From NCBI GenBank assembly GCA_964507025.1, contig CAZDOK010000003.1, positions 62,001 to 126,000 on the forward strand: DNA of 64,000 nucleotides, read 5' to 3'. Within the stretch, counting starts at the first letter, position 1, and every line of letters begins with the position of its first letter. The notes under the pieces were generated by a model. The model was not told the DNA's origin and did not search any database. It was given only the letters and a program-made list of their open reading frames with translations. Below, piece by piece: positions 54,737 to 63,281 of this stretch. Source of the DNA: Amarobacter sp964507025. GTDB taxonomy: Bacteria > Chloroflexota > Dehalococcoidia > Tepidiformales > Tepidiformaceae. The translations under genes and the position numbers were made by a program.

Positions 54737-55888
54737 CTAGTCGATGAGTTGGACGATCTTGGTGGTGGCTTCGGGGTCGAACTCGATGATGCAATCCTCG
54801 ATATTCCCACCGGGGCAGCGGTCCGGATCGAAGACGTCGAGGTCGACTGGCTGATTCATGATGAAGCGGCCATAGACGATGCATTTGTCCTGGCCGGACT
54901 TGATCTTGCAGTCCCAGTTGTTCTTGCTCGTGTCGTAGGTGTCCTCGCCAGAAACCCAGAAATACGCGAGCAGGAACTGGCCGTTACCCAACTGAGCGAT
55001 GGGCACATCCTTGCGGCCAGGCTCGACGATATCGATTGCGAGCACCGGCAAAAGGACCACCGCACTTCGCTGGATGCCATCCGAGTACTGGTTCTCCGGT
55101 TTGCAGCGCCACGTTGATTCGCCCGTGACCACCGGCGGCTGGACGTCTTCCCACGTGTAGCAGTTGGTGGCCTTCGCGGCCTTGAGCCGATCCGTTAGCC
55201 CGTTGTTCACGTCGCCGATGGTCCCGCCGGGCTTCGTATCGATCAGTGGTGCCAGCCCACAGCCGCTTCCCGAGCGAATCGGGTTGGCGCTATTGCCGGG
55301 GCCAAGGTCCACCAGCCCGGTATTACTGGTGCCATCGGGGCCGCCATTGACGGCGAGTTTGAGCCCCACAAGTGGCGGCGGATTGGTGATGGGGTCATCC
55401 GGGTAGTTCGCGGTGCCATCGAAGTAGGCCGTGTCCTGTACCGCAATGGGGACGACGCAGCGGATGATGTTGAAACTGGCGATCCGGGCCGTGGCCGTGG
55501 CGCGGACGGTGGGTTCGCCGAAGCTCAGCCAGCCGGCGAAGGCCGTGGCGGCCTTCTTCTGGACCTGGACCTGGACCTGCGTGTACTCCTCGCTCACCAC
55601 CGCCGACACGGCCAGGAGGTTGGAGAGGTTGTCATCGGCGTAGGCTTCAGCGGCCGCGATGGCGGGCGCCTCGCTCGCCGCGTAGCCGTTCAGCTCCTGC
55701 GCGCCGGCGAGGGCGGCCGCGTCGGCAGCGTTCTGAAGGTTGCGGCGCTGGATATACACGGCGCTCGTTTCGACCACGACCGCGAGGATGGCCAGGATGA
55801 ACAGGCTCATGAGCGCCAGGGTCACGATCGACTGGCTCTCCTCGCGGTCCACGCGAACCGCAGCCCCATGGAACGCCCTTCCTAGCAT
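54737..55888 (-). CDS. tadG: TadG-like pseudopilin/Tad-domain protein
   Basis: A 383-residue protein with an N-terminal membrane helix (IVTLALMSLFILAILAVVVE) and the Tad motif QNAADAAALAGAQELNG. The rest is an extracellular Asp/Cys-containing domain (CYTWEDVQPP; CPGGNIEDCIIE). ATG 55888 overlaps the TadE stop. Probably assembles with TadE at the pilus. Confidence 0.88.
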   Translation of the reverse strand: MLGRAFHGAAVRVDREESQSIVTLALMSLFILAILAVVVETSAVYIQRRNLQNAADAAALAGAQELNGYAASEAPAIAAAEAYADDNLSNLLAVSAVVSEEYTQVQVQVQKKAATAFAGWLSFGEPTVRATATARIASFNIIRCVVPIAVQDTAYFDGTANYPDDPITNPPPLVGLKLAVNGGPDGTSNTGLVDLGPGNSANPIRSGSGCGLAPLIDTKPGGTIGDVNNGLTDRLKAAKATNCYTWEDVQPPVVTGESTWRCKPENQYSDGIQRSAVVLLPVLAIDIVEPGRKDVPIAQLGNGQFLLAYFWVSGEDTYDTSKNNWDCKIKSGQDKCIVYGRFIMNQPVDLDVFDPDRCPGGNIEDCIIEFDPEATTKIVQLID

Positions 55889-56325
55889 GTCGCCTTGGCC
55901 ACTGTATTGGTCTCCATCCGCATGGTTGCGGACTTGGTGTAGCTGGTTGTCGAGTCGATGCCCGGCACGAGGCCAATGGGCGTGATCCACTCGTAGGTCT
56001 GGTTCGCGGTGACGGTAACGCTGCCGCCGATGGTTGCCGGGCTGGGGTCATAGGCCAGGGTGCCGACGGCCGGGGTCCCGGTACCGCCGTAGGTGGTGGT
56101 GACCCGGGCCCCGACGGCCGCCTGGGTGCCGCCGACGGCGGCGCAGCGCGCGCCTTCGCGAACGGCGTTGGTGAGGCTGACGTAGGAGAAGGCGAACAGC
56201 CCGCAATCGACGATGAAGAAGATGAAGGCGAGCAGAAACGGCATCGCCAGGGCGAATTCGAGGATTGCCTGGCCGCGGTCGTCTTTCTGGTCTCTCGGAG
56301 GTTTGGCTATCACCTGATCAACCAA
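55882..56325 (-). CDS. tadE: TadE-like pseudopilin
   Basis: A 147-residue pseudopilin. The prepilin site RGQAILEFALAMPFLLAF has the cleavage Gly and Glu at +5, followed by a hydrophobic helix and SYVSLTNAVREGARCAAVGG. The start is uncertain: TTG 56325 is used here and a GTG at 56313 is possible. Overlaps pilin and TadG genes. Confidence 0.9.
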   Translation of the reverse strand: MVDQVIAKPPRDQKDDRGQAILEFALAMPFLLAFIFFIVDCGLFAFSYVSLTNAVREGARCAAVGGTQAAVGARVTTTYGGTGTPAVGTLAYDPSPATIGGSVTVTANQTYEWITPIGLVPGIDSTTSYTKSATMRMETNTVAKATC

Positions 56326-56494
56326 TCAACTCATCGGTTGCGACGCGTGCCGCGTCCACGAGATAGTTCCCGAAACCCAGGAGCACGACGACCATCCCGA
56401 TGGAGAGAATCGCGATCACTAGCGCGTACTCGATCGCGGCCTGACCGCAGGATTGGTCGATGACCTTCTGGGCACGGCGAACAACCCGGAGCAT
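56318..56494 (-). CDS. flp: Flp/Fap-type pilin
   Basis: A 58-residue Flp pilin: a basic leader, the cleavage site SCG followed by QAAIEYALVIAILSIGMVVV with Glu at +5 and Tyr at +6, and a short C-terminus. The ATG at 56494 fits the family leader length. Second of two pilin genes in tandem. Confidence 0.93.
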   Translation of the reverse strand: MLRVVRRAQKVIDQSCGQAAIEYALVIAILSIGMVVVLLGFGNYLVDAARVATDELIG

Positions 56495-56564
56495 GGTTCG
56501 TCCTCTTGGAGTCTCGGGGGTGGGCTGGCTCCCGTGGCCGGATAAGCCCACCCCGTCCTACCTG

Positions 56565-56753
56565 CTAGCTGATGAAGTCGTCGACGGCGCCCTGAGCCCA
56601 GGTGATGGCCTGCTGGCCAAAACCGAGCAGGGCGGCCATCAAGACGATTGAAACCGCCGCCACGATGAGCGCGTACTCGATCACCGTCTGGCCTTCTTCT
56701 CGGGGCCCCCGCGCCTGCGTCCAGGCCACTGCCTTCAAGATGAGATTCCGCAT
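56565..56753 (-). CDS. flp: Flp/Fap-type pilin, first copy
   Basis: A 62-residue Flp pilin with the site EEG before QTVIEYALIVAAVSIVLMAA (Glu at +5) and the short tail AQGAVDDFIS. ATG 56753 follows AGGAGG by eight bases. It begins the Tad operon, so this strong ribosome site fits a highly expressed major pilin. Confidence 0.94.
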   Translation of the reverse strand: MRNLILKAVAWTQARGPREEGQTVIEYALIVAAVSIVLMAALLGFGQQAITWAQGAVDDFIS

Positions 56754-56850
56754 TTGATTTGCCTCCTGTGTACTCTTCCCTGCGGGAATCGTTCCGTCCG
56801 CTCGTTGCGCCTGACCGGCAACGCGCCAGCGGACCTGCGCGTTGTCGGTG

Positions 56851-57153
56851 CTAACAGGCCTCCGGGCGGATCCAGAGGGGTGGGAGATAGGGGAGGCGAT
56901 GTAGCGCGATGCGCCGCACCAGTCCCCGCCGGGCCGTGGCGATCCGCTGCCACAGTTGCTCCTTGCGCGGGCGCTGGAGCCGCGCGGTGTGCCCGGCCAG
57001 CTCATGGAGCCGCTCAGCAACGTCCATGAGTGCCGTGAGCTCGTTCCGCACGCGCGGTTCCGCGGGCAGGGCGCTTTCCCACGACGCCCCGGCCAGGAGA
57101 TGATCGATGCAGCGGTCCAGGAGGACTTCCCGGGTTGACTCAGGCCGTGACAT
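56851..57153 (-). CDS. Unknown small protein after the ECF sigma gene, possible sigma regulator
   Basis: A 100-residue soluble, helical, Arg-rich protein (LDRCIDHLLAGASWESALP, ELTALMDVAERLHELAGH). It begins inside the last codons of the sigma factor gene, so it is coupled to it. Such a position often holds an anti-sigma factor, but there is no zinc-binding HxxxCxxC motif and no membrane segment. Start ATG 57153. Confidence 0.6.
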   Translation of the reverse strand: MSRPESTREVLLDRCIDHLLAGASWESALPAEPRVRNELTALMDVAERLHELAGHTARLQRPRKEQLWQRIATARRGLVRRIALHRLPYLPPLWIRPEAC

Positions 57154-57718
57154 GGATTGGCTCCCCATCGAGTAACTTCCGCAGGCGGCTGAGCGCCCGG
57201 AATTGGACCGCCCGCACGGCGTTGGCGTTCCGTCCTATTCGACGCGCCACTTCTTCGTGGTGGAGGCCTTCGAAAAAGCGTAGGAAGACGACCTGCTGCT
57301 GTTCGGCGGTGAGCCGCCGGATGGCTTCCTGCAGGCGCCTCGCTTCCAGGCCGGCGAACAGTTCACCTTCGGGGCCGGCGCCGGGATCCTCCGGTTCGCT
57401 GGCTGCTTCGAGGCCCGCGACGTCGCGGGTGGAGCGCAGCACGCTCATGGCCGAGTTGTGCGCGATCGAGAGGAGCCACGGTTGGGCGCTCGCTTCATCG
57501 CGGAGGGCGTGGCGGTTGCGCCAGGCCTTGAGGTAGACGTCAGCGGTGACGTCCTGGGCCCGGTCGGCGTCGCGGACGAGCACACAGGCGTAGCGATAAA
57601 CGCTGTCCACCGTGCGCTCGTAGAGAGCACTGAACCAGAGCGTATCGCGGATCGTGGCGGTGCTCGATTTCGCGCGATTCGCCGAAGACGGCTTGATGAC
57701 CGCAGCAGCGCTTGCCAT
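57140..57718 (-). CDS. ECF-type RNA polymerase sigma factor
   Basis: A 192-residue extracytoplasmic-function sigma factor. Region 2 includes VYRYACVLVRDADRAQDVTA and VYLKAWRNR; region 4 includes EQQQVVFLRFFEGLHHEEVA and ALSRLRKLL. The ATG at 57718 follows GGGGGAG. A bipartite promoter-like sequence lies 56 bases upstream, the same as before the DUF192 operon. It likely controls itself and that envelope operon, and perhaps the Tad locus. Confidence 0.94.
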   Translation of the reverse strand: MASAAAVIKPSSANRAKSSTATIRDTLWFSALYERTVDSVYRYACVLVRDADRAQDVTADVYLKAWRNRHALRDEASAQPWLLSIAHNSAMSVLRSTRDVAGLEAASEPEDPGAGPEGELFAGLEARRLQEAIRRLTAEQQQVVFLRFFEGLHHEEVARRIGRNANAVRAVQFRALSRLRKLLDGEPIHVTA

Positions 57719-57773
57719 GACTCCCCCGCCTGCGCCGGCAGCGACTCGACTCACCGGATCGGCGCCTGTACGG

Positions 57774-57808
57774 GTAAGACGCGTGGTTCACTGGTTTGTT
57801 ACGGGTTC
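57774..57808 (-). promoter_or_regulatory. Candidate ECF promoter of the sigma factor gene
   Basis: Minus strand: GAACCCGTAAC (57808-57798), 15-base spacer, GCGTCTTAC (57782-57774), about 55 bases before the sigma ATG. The same two blocks with a 16-base spacer occur at 62774-62739. GAACC-like -35 and CGTC-like -10 boxes are typical of ECF promoters. Confidence 0.65.
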
Positions 57809-57858
57809 TTCACCGAATTTCTCAGGGTTTTCCCTATATGAGGCAGTTCACACTGGCC

Positions 57859-59475
57859 TCACTCAGCGAGGTCAGTGCGGCGGAACGCTGTGCCTCCGGG
57901 CTCATCGAAGATGAGTTGGAACTCCGCCGAGTGTCGGAGGGTCCACCGGAGCATGGCGCAGCAGTCCCGGTCGTCACCATCGGTGCCGCCTAGCCGTCTG
58001 TAGGGCTGGCGAGGAATGAACACGTGGTCGAAATGGAGGTGGTGCCTGGCGCTCCACCGTTCCAGGCATGATGGGTCCTCGCCGGCGCACTTCTGCAAGT
58101 CCTCGTAGGCCTTGATGCGCCGAGCGAACTCGCCTCCCGAAAGCCACTCGGTGCCCTGTACGGTGGCCACGCTGATTCGCTCGCTGAGGACAGGGAACCA
58201 TTCGGAGAGCGCATCGAGCGCCCAGTGTTGCTGGCCCGTCACTACTAACACGGTGGCGGAGGGAGGGGTCTCTAGCTGCAACCGGTAAGCAGCATGGCGT
58301 GCTTCCGGCCCAACAGCACGCAGCGGCGAGGCTCCCGTCACGGGGGCGAACAGCGCCCCAAGAAGGATGAAGCCCATGATGGCGTACATTCCGAGCCGCT
58401 CCACCAGGACGAGTCGCGAGAACTCGGGGTGGAAGTCGGCCTCGTGCAGCCGGGTGCCGCTCAGAAGCGGCAGCACAACCCGAAACATCGCCTTCGCGCC
58501 CAGCAACGCCGCCGGGATCGTGGCAAGGGTCTCGGCCTTCCTGGGATCGAGAACCAGGACAGCAACGACCCACACGGGAAGAAGCCACTCCCGGCGACCG
58601 ACGCACCAGGCGAAGCCCACACCGCCAAGCGCGGCAACGAGCGGGAAAAGGGGCTCACTGAACGCGGATGGGCCCAGCACCTGCGCCATGGCAGGGCCGT
58701 GGGTACCCGTTTGCGAGGCTGCGAAGAGGGGATCCGGCCCGAGGCGTGCGACGACCCACAGGAGCCATGGACTCACCACGGCTGCGGCCACAATCGCTGA
58801 GACGCCCATCCGGCCGGCAACAGTCCGCCTTTCGTGGCTCAGCACGGCGAAGACCACAGCCGAATAGCAAACGAACAGGCCCATCTGCGGATGCGCGAGC
58901 ACGGCAGAGCCGGCGGCCATGCCGGAACCGGCGATTGCGAGGCGGCTCCTGCTCCCCCGCGCGATCCGATACAGGAAAACGAGGGCGACCAATGCGAAGA
59001 ACAGCCCCGGTGCCCGTGTCAATCCCCCACCTCCGATTTCCCAGTCGAAACTGCGGGGGACCAGGGCGAAGAACCAGGCTGCAACGAACGACTCTGCACG
59101 TCCGGCCAACTCTCTGGCGAGCAGGTAGCACACACCGACCGTTGCAGTGCTGAACACGGTTGGCAGAATGCGTTGAGCCGTCTGCGTCTCGGTGCCGGTG
59201 AGTGCCTCGAACAGGCGCGCCAGGTAGAACGCGAGGGGCGGGTAGGCAAAGGGGATGCCGGCGCCGTTGTAGCTGAGTTCCCGTGGAACACGCCAGGAAT
59301 TGGCCTGGATGTCGGACACCGCGGCATAGAACATGCCGCCGTCATTCATGGGAAAGCCGGCATCCAGTACGAAGCTGGCACGAACGGCGCCGGCGGCAGC
59401 GATCGCCCCCATTAAGAACAGGAGGTCGGGCCGGCGTCCCCTGAGCCAGTCTGCGCTCGAGGTCAGAGCTGACAC
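57859..59475 (-). CDS. GT39/ArnT-like polytopic membrane protein
   Basis: A 538-residue protein with about eleven hydrophobic segments and an acidic first loop (FPMNDGGMFY), the arrangement of lipid-linked-sugar glycosyltransferases of the GT-C class (GT39/ArnT/PMT). The IPFAYPPLAFYLARLFEA segment is frequent in that group. The C-terminal domain is soluble and external. GTG 59475 follows GAGGGG and overlaps the VWA gene by 13 bases. The acceptor is unknown; pili or secreted Tad proteins are possible. Confidence 0.8.
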   Translation of the reverse strand: MSALTSSADWLRGRRPDLLFLMGAIAAAGAVRASFVLDAGFPMNDGGMFYAAVSDIQANSWRVPRELSYNGAGIPFAYPPLAFYLARLFEALTGTETQTAQRILPTVFSTATVGVCYLLARELAGRAESFVAAWFFALVPRSFDWEIGGGGLTRAPGLFFALVALVFLYRIARGSRSRLAIAGSGMAAGSAVLAHPQMGLFVCYSAVVFAVLSHERRTVAGRMGVSAIVAAAVVSPWLLWVVARLGPDPLFAASQTGTHGPAMAQVLGPSAFSEPLFPLVAALGGVGFAWCVGRREWLLPVWVVAVLVLDPRKAETLATIPAALLGAKAMFRVVLPLLSGTRLHEADFHPEFSRLVLVERLGMYAIMGFILLGALFAPVTGASPLRAVGPEARHAAYRLQLETPPSATVLVVTGQQHWALDALSEWFPVLSERISVATVQGTEWLSGGEFARRIKAYEDLQKCAGEDPSCLERWSARHHLHFDHVFIPRQPYRRLGGTDGDDRDCCAMLRWTLRHSAEFQLIFDEPGGTAFRRTDLAE

Positions 59476-61409
59476 GAATTGAGCCCCTCCAATAGCAGTT
59501 CGCTTGTGCCGATGCGTATGCGCGCATCGGTTCCAGCCAGGGCGGAACGGACAACCGTGCCATCGACCTCCATCCGTGCCGTGGGCGTCGAGGCGTTCAG
59601 GCGGCCGTCGCGCGAAATGACGAAGTGCGCGGGCTGCACGGCGGGGTCGGAGAGGCGGATCGAGCAGAAACTCGCGCGTCCGACCAGTTCGACATCGTCG
59701 CGAAGCTCGAAGACTCGCCCGGCATCCGGTCCCGCGACCACGGTCATCCGGCCCCACGGGCCGGGAGTATCCCCTGGTGCCGCCTCCCGTGGCTCTTCGC
59801 CGTGGCCTCCCCGCCGGAGCTCGGCCCACTCCGCCAGCTGGTTCCCGACACCGGAGACGTCGATCGGTCGTGGTCGCGCGCGGAACGACGAAACGGCGCG
59901 CCATCCGCCGTATGCCCCACCGCCGGCCGCCGCCACGATCGCGACGACGAGCAGCGCGTAGGCCGCGTAGTTGGGGCCCGGCTCGCCCGGGGCGGTGAAC
60001 CCGTACACCTCCTCTACCGCCCCGGCCGCGTTGGTGACGACCACACGGACCTGGTGGTCGCCGGGCTCGAAGTCGCGCTCGGGGAGGATGAACTCAAACG
60101 GAGGGGACTGGAGCGTTTGGACCTCCTCGCCATCGACCCAGAAGGCCACGCTCACGGGCCCCGGCTGCGCCGTGATGGTGAGCCGCAGCAGGTCGCCCGG
60201 TTGCAGGTTGGGGACCTCGCGCGGCGCCACGAGCACCGGAGGCAGGGCCGCTACGCGGAACGTGCGCGTGAGCGTTTCCTCGCCGGGGACGGCCACGCTG
60301 AGTGCGTGTGTCGCTGAAGGGTCGAGGAGGTATGGGTCGAGCCGGACCGACCTGCCGCCGGGCAGTGAATCGATCGCCTCGCCATCGAGAGCGAAGTCCA
60401 CTGTGGCCCCAGCTGCCACGCCAGAGACCGACACGATCGTCTCCTGCGCGAGCACGCCAGGGACTTCGTCTATTTCGACCCCGCGCGGAGGTGGGCCTGC
60501 GGTTTCGAACGATGCCGCGCCAGTCAGCCCTCCGGCCGTGACCGTGATGCGGTGTGACCCGCCGGGGAGGTTCGCCGGGAGCGGCACGACCACGGTGTAT
60601 TGCTGGCGGAGCCGGTCGGAGATGCGCGCGTAGAGCCCGGAGAGCTGGGCGGGATCGGTCGCGGCGAAGTACTGGCCGTTGGTCGTGCTGGCGAGGCTCG
60701 TCAGGAATTGCTGGTCGACCTCCTGGCCGAGGCCGACCACGAAGAACGCCACGCCGGCGGAGCGCGCCGATTCGAGGGCCTGTTCTCGGGTGATCCCGCC
60801 GGAGGCGGCACCGAAGTCCTCGCCATCGGAAAGGAGCACCACGGTCCGGCGGGGTTGTGGCGCGGCCGCGGCCAGCTCCGAGGCGCGAACAACCCCTGCG
60901 AAGAGCGCCGTGTTGCCCGTGGCGGTCATCGCTTCGATGGCCGCCGAGAGGGTCCCCGTCTCGCCCGTGAGCGGGACCGGCACGCTCACCGACTGGGCGA
61001 AGGTCAGCAGGGCAGCCTGGTCGTTCGCCTGCATGGCGTTGACCAGCGGGAGGATGGCCTGCCTGGCGGAAGCGAGCGACGTCCCCTGCATGCTGCCGCT
61101 GGTATCGACCGCGAGGATGATGCCGACGGGAAGGGCGGCGTCGAGCCCCGTGGAGACGGTTTCGGGAGTCACTGCCGCGCCGTCGACGGTCACGCCGAAC
61201 GATTCGGCCGCGAGTCCCGCGACGGGGTTGCTCGCACCATCGAGGACGGCGAGGGAGAGCGTGAGCTGGCGCTCTTCCACGCGGACGGCGACCACATCGA
61301 GCCGCGCCGGCGATTGCTGTGCCTGTGACCAGCCGGATGGGACGGCAGCGAGGCACATCACCAGGAGCACGATGATCGTTCGTGGCCGCCGGGTTCGGGG
61401 CGTGTTCAC
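59463..61409 (-). CDS. Secreted VWA protein with a C-terminal cytoplasmic FHA domain
   Basis: A 648-residue protein. A signal peptide (IIVLLVMCLAAVPSGWSQA) leads to a VWA domain with the MIDAS motif DTSGSMQGTS (about 105-115). Several Ig-like beta modules follow. One membrane helix (YALLVVAIVAAAGGGAYGG) near 490-510 separates a C-terminal FHA domain (VELVGRASFCSIRLSD) that should bind phosphothreonine inside the cell. So an outside ligand-binding part is linked to an inside phospho-recognition part. It overlaps the M23 gene by four bases. Confidence 0.92.
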   Translation of the reverse strand: MNTPRTRRPRTIIVLLVMCLAAVPSGWSQAQQSPARLDVVAVRVEERQLTLSLAVLDGASNPVAGLAAESFGVTVDGAAVTPETVSTGLDAALPVGIILAVDTSGSMQGTSLASARQAILPLVNAMQANDQAALLTFAQSVSVPVPLTGETGTLSAAIEAMTATGNTALFAGVVRASELAAAAPQPRRTVVLLSDGEDFGAASGGITREQALESARSAGVAFFVVGLGQEVDQQFLTSLASTTNGQYFAATDPAQLSGLYARISDRLRQQYTVVVPLPANLPGGSHRITVTAGGLTGAASFETAGPPPRGVEIDEVPGVLAQETIVSVSGVAAGATVDFALDGEAIDSLPGGRSVRLDPYLLDPSATHALSVAVPGEETLTRTFRVAALPPVLVAPREVPNLQPGDLLRLTITAQPGPVSVAFWVDGEEVQTLQSPPFEFILPERDFEPGDHQVRVVVTNAAGAVEEVYGFTAPGEPGPNYAAYALLVVAIVAAAGGGAYGGWRAVSSFRARPRPIDVSGVGNQLAEWAELRRGGHGEEPREAAPGDTPGPWGRMTVVAGPDAGRVFELRDDVELVGRASFCSIRLSDPAVQPAHFVISRDGRLNASTPTARMEVDGTVVRSALAGTDARIRIGTSELLLEGLNSCQL

Positions 61410-62356
61410 TGGAGCCTCGGGAGTGGCGTCGGCGTGGGTGTCGCCCGGCGCGGTGTGGGGCTGGGCGTCGGCGTCCAGGTCGGCGTGGGCGTGATGGTGG
61501 GAGTACTGGTGATCGTGGGCGTCGCGGTTGGCGTGCTGGTCGGTCCCGGCGGCGTGGGCGTGGCTCCCGCCGGGGAGCTCGGCTGCGTGGCCGTGGAGGC
61601 GGCAGGGACGGCGGTGCGCGTCGGGGCTGGAGTGTTCGTGGGCGTCGGAGTCGGAGGAATCACCCGGCGCGGCAGGTCCATGTAGCCGGCAGGATCGATG
61701 GGGACTCCGCGGAAGCGGAGCTCCACATGGAGGTGGCCACCGGGCGTGCCTTCGCCGATGACAGTGGCAGGATCGACCGCCATGCCGCTGCGGGCTTCGG
61801 TTGATGCCAGGAACCCGGCGACGAACGTCCAGTCGTCGCCGCAGTCCACGATGACGTGGGAACCCAGGGTCGGGGATTCATCCACCGCCGCCACCACGCC
61901 GGCGCACGCTGCGAAAACGGGGACCTCATCGAGTCCCGAAAGCGAGAAATCGACTCCGCCGTGCACCTGGCCGTAGAGCCTGGGCGTCCCGAAGTAGTCT
62001 TCCACCCCTGCGTGCGCGCGGAGCGGCAGAGCGAACCGCCGCCCGCCGTTCTCCCGCAGTTCGGACGCGGGTGGGGCAGGTGGGCTCGCAGGAGGGACGA
62101 TCGCGCCTTCCGTCAGCCCGCCGGCCCGGTTGGCCAGGCGCGCATCGGACGGCGGAGTGGGAGTGGCGGAGGCGGACGACAGGGTACGTTCGCCGTTGGT
62201 GGTGGTACCAGTGCCGGAGCCACCGCGGAACTCCATGACCAGGATGAGCGCTACGACTCCGAGCGAGACCGCGACACCGGCCGCAACGGGAAGCCATGGG
62301 CGCCGCGCGGGCTTTCTTCCCCGGCGGTCGCGTGCGCGCGACCTCTGGTGGGTCAT
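61406..62356 (-). CDS. M23-family murein peptidase with Thr-Pro-rich tail
   Basis: A 316-residue envelope protein. An N-terminal membrane anchor (LPVAAGVAVSLGVVALILV) is followed by an M23/LysM-type peptidase: GQVHGGVDFSLSG, SHVIVDCGDDW and GHLHVELRF supply the metal-binding His residues. The last 90 residues are a PTPTPT-type low-complexity wall-spanning tail. It cleaves or remodels peptidoglycan. ATG 62356 overlaps the DUF192 stop. Confidence 0.9.
   Translation of the reverse strand: MTHQRSRARDRRGRKPARRPWLPVAAGVAVSLGVVALILVMEFRGGSGTGTTTNGERTLSSASATPTPPSDARLANRAGGLTEGAIVPPASPPAPPASELRENGGRRFALPLRAHAGVEDYFGTPRLYGQVHGGVDFSLSGLDEVPVFAACAGVVAAVDESPTLGSHVIVDCGDDWTFVAGFLASTEARSGMAVDPATVIGEGTPGGHLHVELRFRGVPIDPAGYMDLPRRVIPPTPTPTNTPAPTRTAVPAASTATQPSSPAGATPTPPGPTSTPTATPTITSTPTITPTPTWTPTPSPTPRRATPTPTPLPRLQ
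61412..61680 (-). repeat. Low-complexity repeat encoding a Thr-Pro tail
   Basis: GGCGTGGGC/GTCGGC-type repeats code the Thr-Pro-rich C-terminus of the M23 peptidase (ATPTITSTPTITPTPTWTP). Such tails span the wall or surface layer; repeat number may vary between strains. Confidence 0.8.
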
Positions 62357-62715
62357 CCGATCGCTCCGGCGTCGGCCGGGAACTCCAGCGTGTCGCCTTC
62401 GCGGATGCCAGCGGCAGCACCGCCGGGGAGCTCGATGACTCCGCGGGCGCGGCGCCCCCCGAGAGCGATCCCTGTCCAGGGACGCAGGCGGCGCGCGACC
62501 TTCGTGACGGTGCCGTCGCGGTCGTAGAAGACGGCATCGATGGGGAAGCGCACGAACATCATGTGGATGGAGTTGCAGGGCCGGATGTCGAGCGCGGTGC
62601 CTTCGGGGAGCCCGGAGGCGAACATGAGCCCACGGGTCCGTTCGAACACGCTTCGCGCGAGCCGCACCTCCGCCGCGAGCACGGTCCCCGTTCCCCTGAC
62701 TCGTAGACTGGCCAT
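62353..62715 (-). CDS. DUF192 protein
   Basis: A 120-residue DUF192 protein: VFERTRGLMFASGLPEGTA, SIHMMFVRFPIDAVFYDRDG, and the C-terminal ARGVIELPGGAAAGI segment. The family is widespread, usually small and often exported, with no assigned role. It leads a four-gene operon with the M23, VWA-FHA and GT39-like genes and has an ECF-type promoter upstream. Confidence 0.92.
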   Translation of the reverse strand: MASLRVRGTGTVLAAEVRLARSVFERTRGLMFASGLPEGTALDIRPCNSIHMMFVRFPIDAVFYDRDGTVTKVARRLRPWTGIALGGRRARGVIELPGGAAAGIREGDTLEFPADAGAIG

Positions 62716-62738
62716 TCAATTCATCCCGCGCGACGCTG

Positions 62739-62774
62739 GTAAGACGCAGACTACACGCGAAACGTTACGGGTTC
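62739..62774 (-). promoter_or_regulatory. Candidate ECF promoter of the DUF192-M23-VWA-GT operon
   Basis: Minus strand: GAACCCGTAAC (62774-62764), 16-base spacer, GCGTCTTAC (62747-62739), 24 bases before the DUF192 ATG. The two blocks are identical to those before the ECF sigma gene, so both are probably read by that sigma factor. Confidence 0.65.
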
Positions 62775-62804
62775 GCGGCGGTGGGCGGCACGCTGACTGG
62801 CGAG

Positions 62805-63011
62805 TTAGCGGCGGAGCGCGGGACGGGTGGCCGGGGCTCTCCCCTGTGCCCAGGATTCGAGCTCGTACAGGGTCGCCCGCTCGAAGGCGACCTCACGAGT
62901 GAGGTACTCGCGCTCGCCGGTATCGCGGACGGTGGCCAGCCGTCCCATGTAGTAGCGGAGGCGCGCAAGGTGGAGCCGGCGGTGAAGTGCGGGGTCGCAT
63001 GAGCGGGACAT
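62805..63011 (-). CDS. Unknown small helical protein
   Basis: A 68-residue, Arg-rich, helical protein (HLARLRYYMGRLATVRDTGERE, ERATLYELESWAQ). No family recognised, no membrane segment. ATG 63011, six bases beyond the ferredoxin stop, so probably co-transcribed with it. Confidence 0.55.
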   Translation of the reverse strand: MSRSCDPALHRRLHLARLRYYMGRLATVRDTGEREYLTREVAFERATLYELESWAQGRAPATRPALRR

Positions 63012-63016
63012 GGCGT

Positions 63017-63271
63017 TCAGCGGGCCCGGGCGTGGCGGAAGAAGGCGGTGGCCTTCTCGACATACTCGCGCCACTGCGCGGGCACATCGTCCTCGTGGAA
63101 TATGGCCGTGACCGGGCACGCCGCTTCACAGGCCGCGCAGTCGATGCAGCCGTCGGGGTCGATGAAGTACTGGCTTTCGCCCGCCTCGGTGTGGATGCAA
63201 TCCACGGGGCAGACGGACACGCAGGACGCGTCCATGACGTCGATGCAGGGTTCGGTGATGACGTAAGGCAT
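63017..63271 (-). CDS. fdxA: 7Fe-8S ferredoxin
   Basis: An 84-residue ferredoxin. The first cluster site is C9-x7-C17-x3-C21-P; the second is C42-x2-C45-x2-C48-x3-C52-P. The extended spacing of the first site is typical of a [3Fe-4S] cluster next to a [4Fe-4S], as in actinobacterial FdxA/FdxC. It is an electron carrier for oxygenases or dehydrogenases. Confidence 0.93.
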   Translation of the reverse strand: MPYVITEPCIDVMDASCVSVCPVDCIHTEAGESQYFIDPDGCIDCAACEAACPVTAIFHEDDVPAQWREYVEKATAFFRHARAR

Positions 63272-63281
63272 GGCAGATTCC

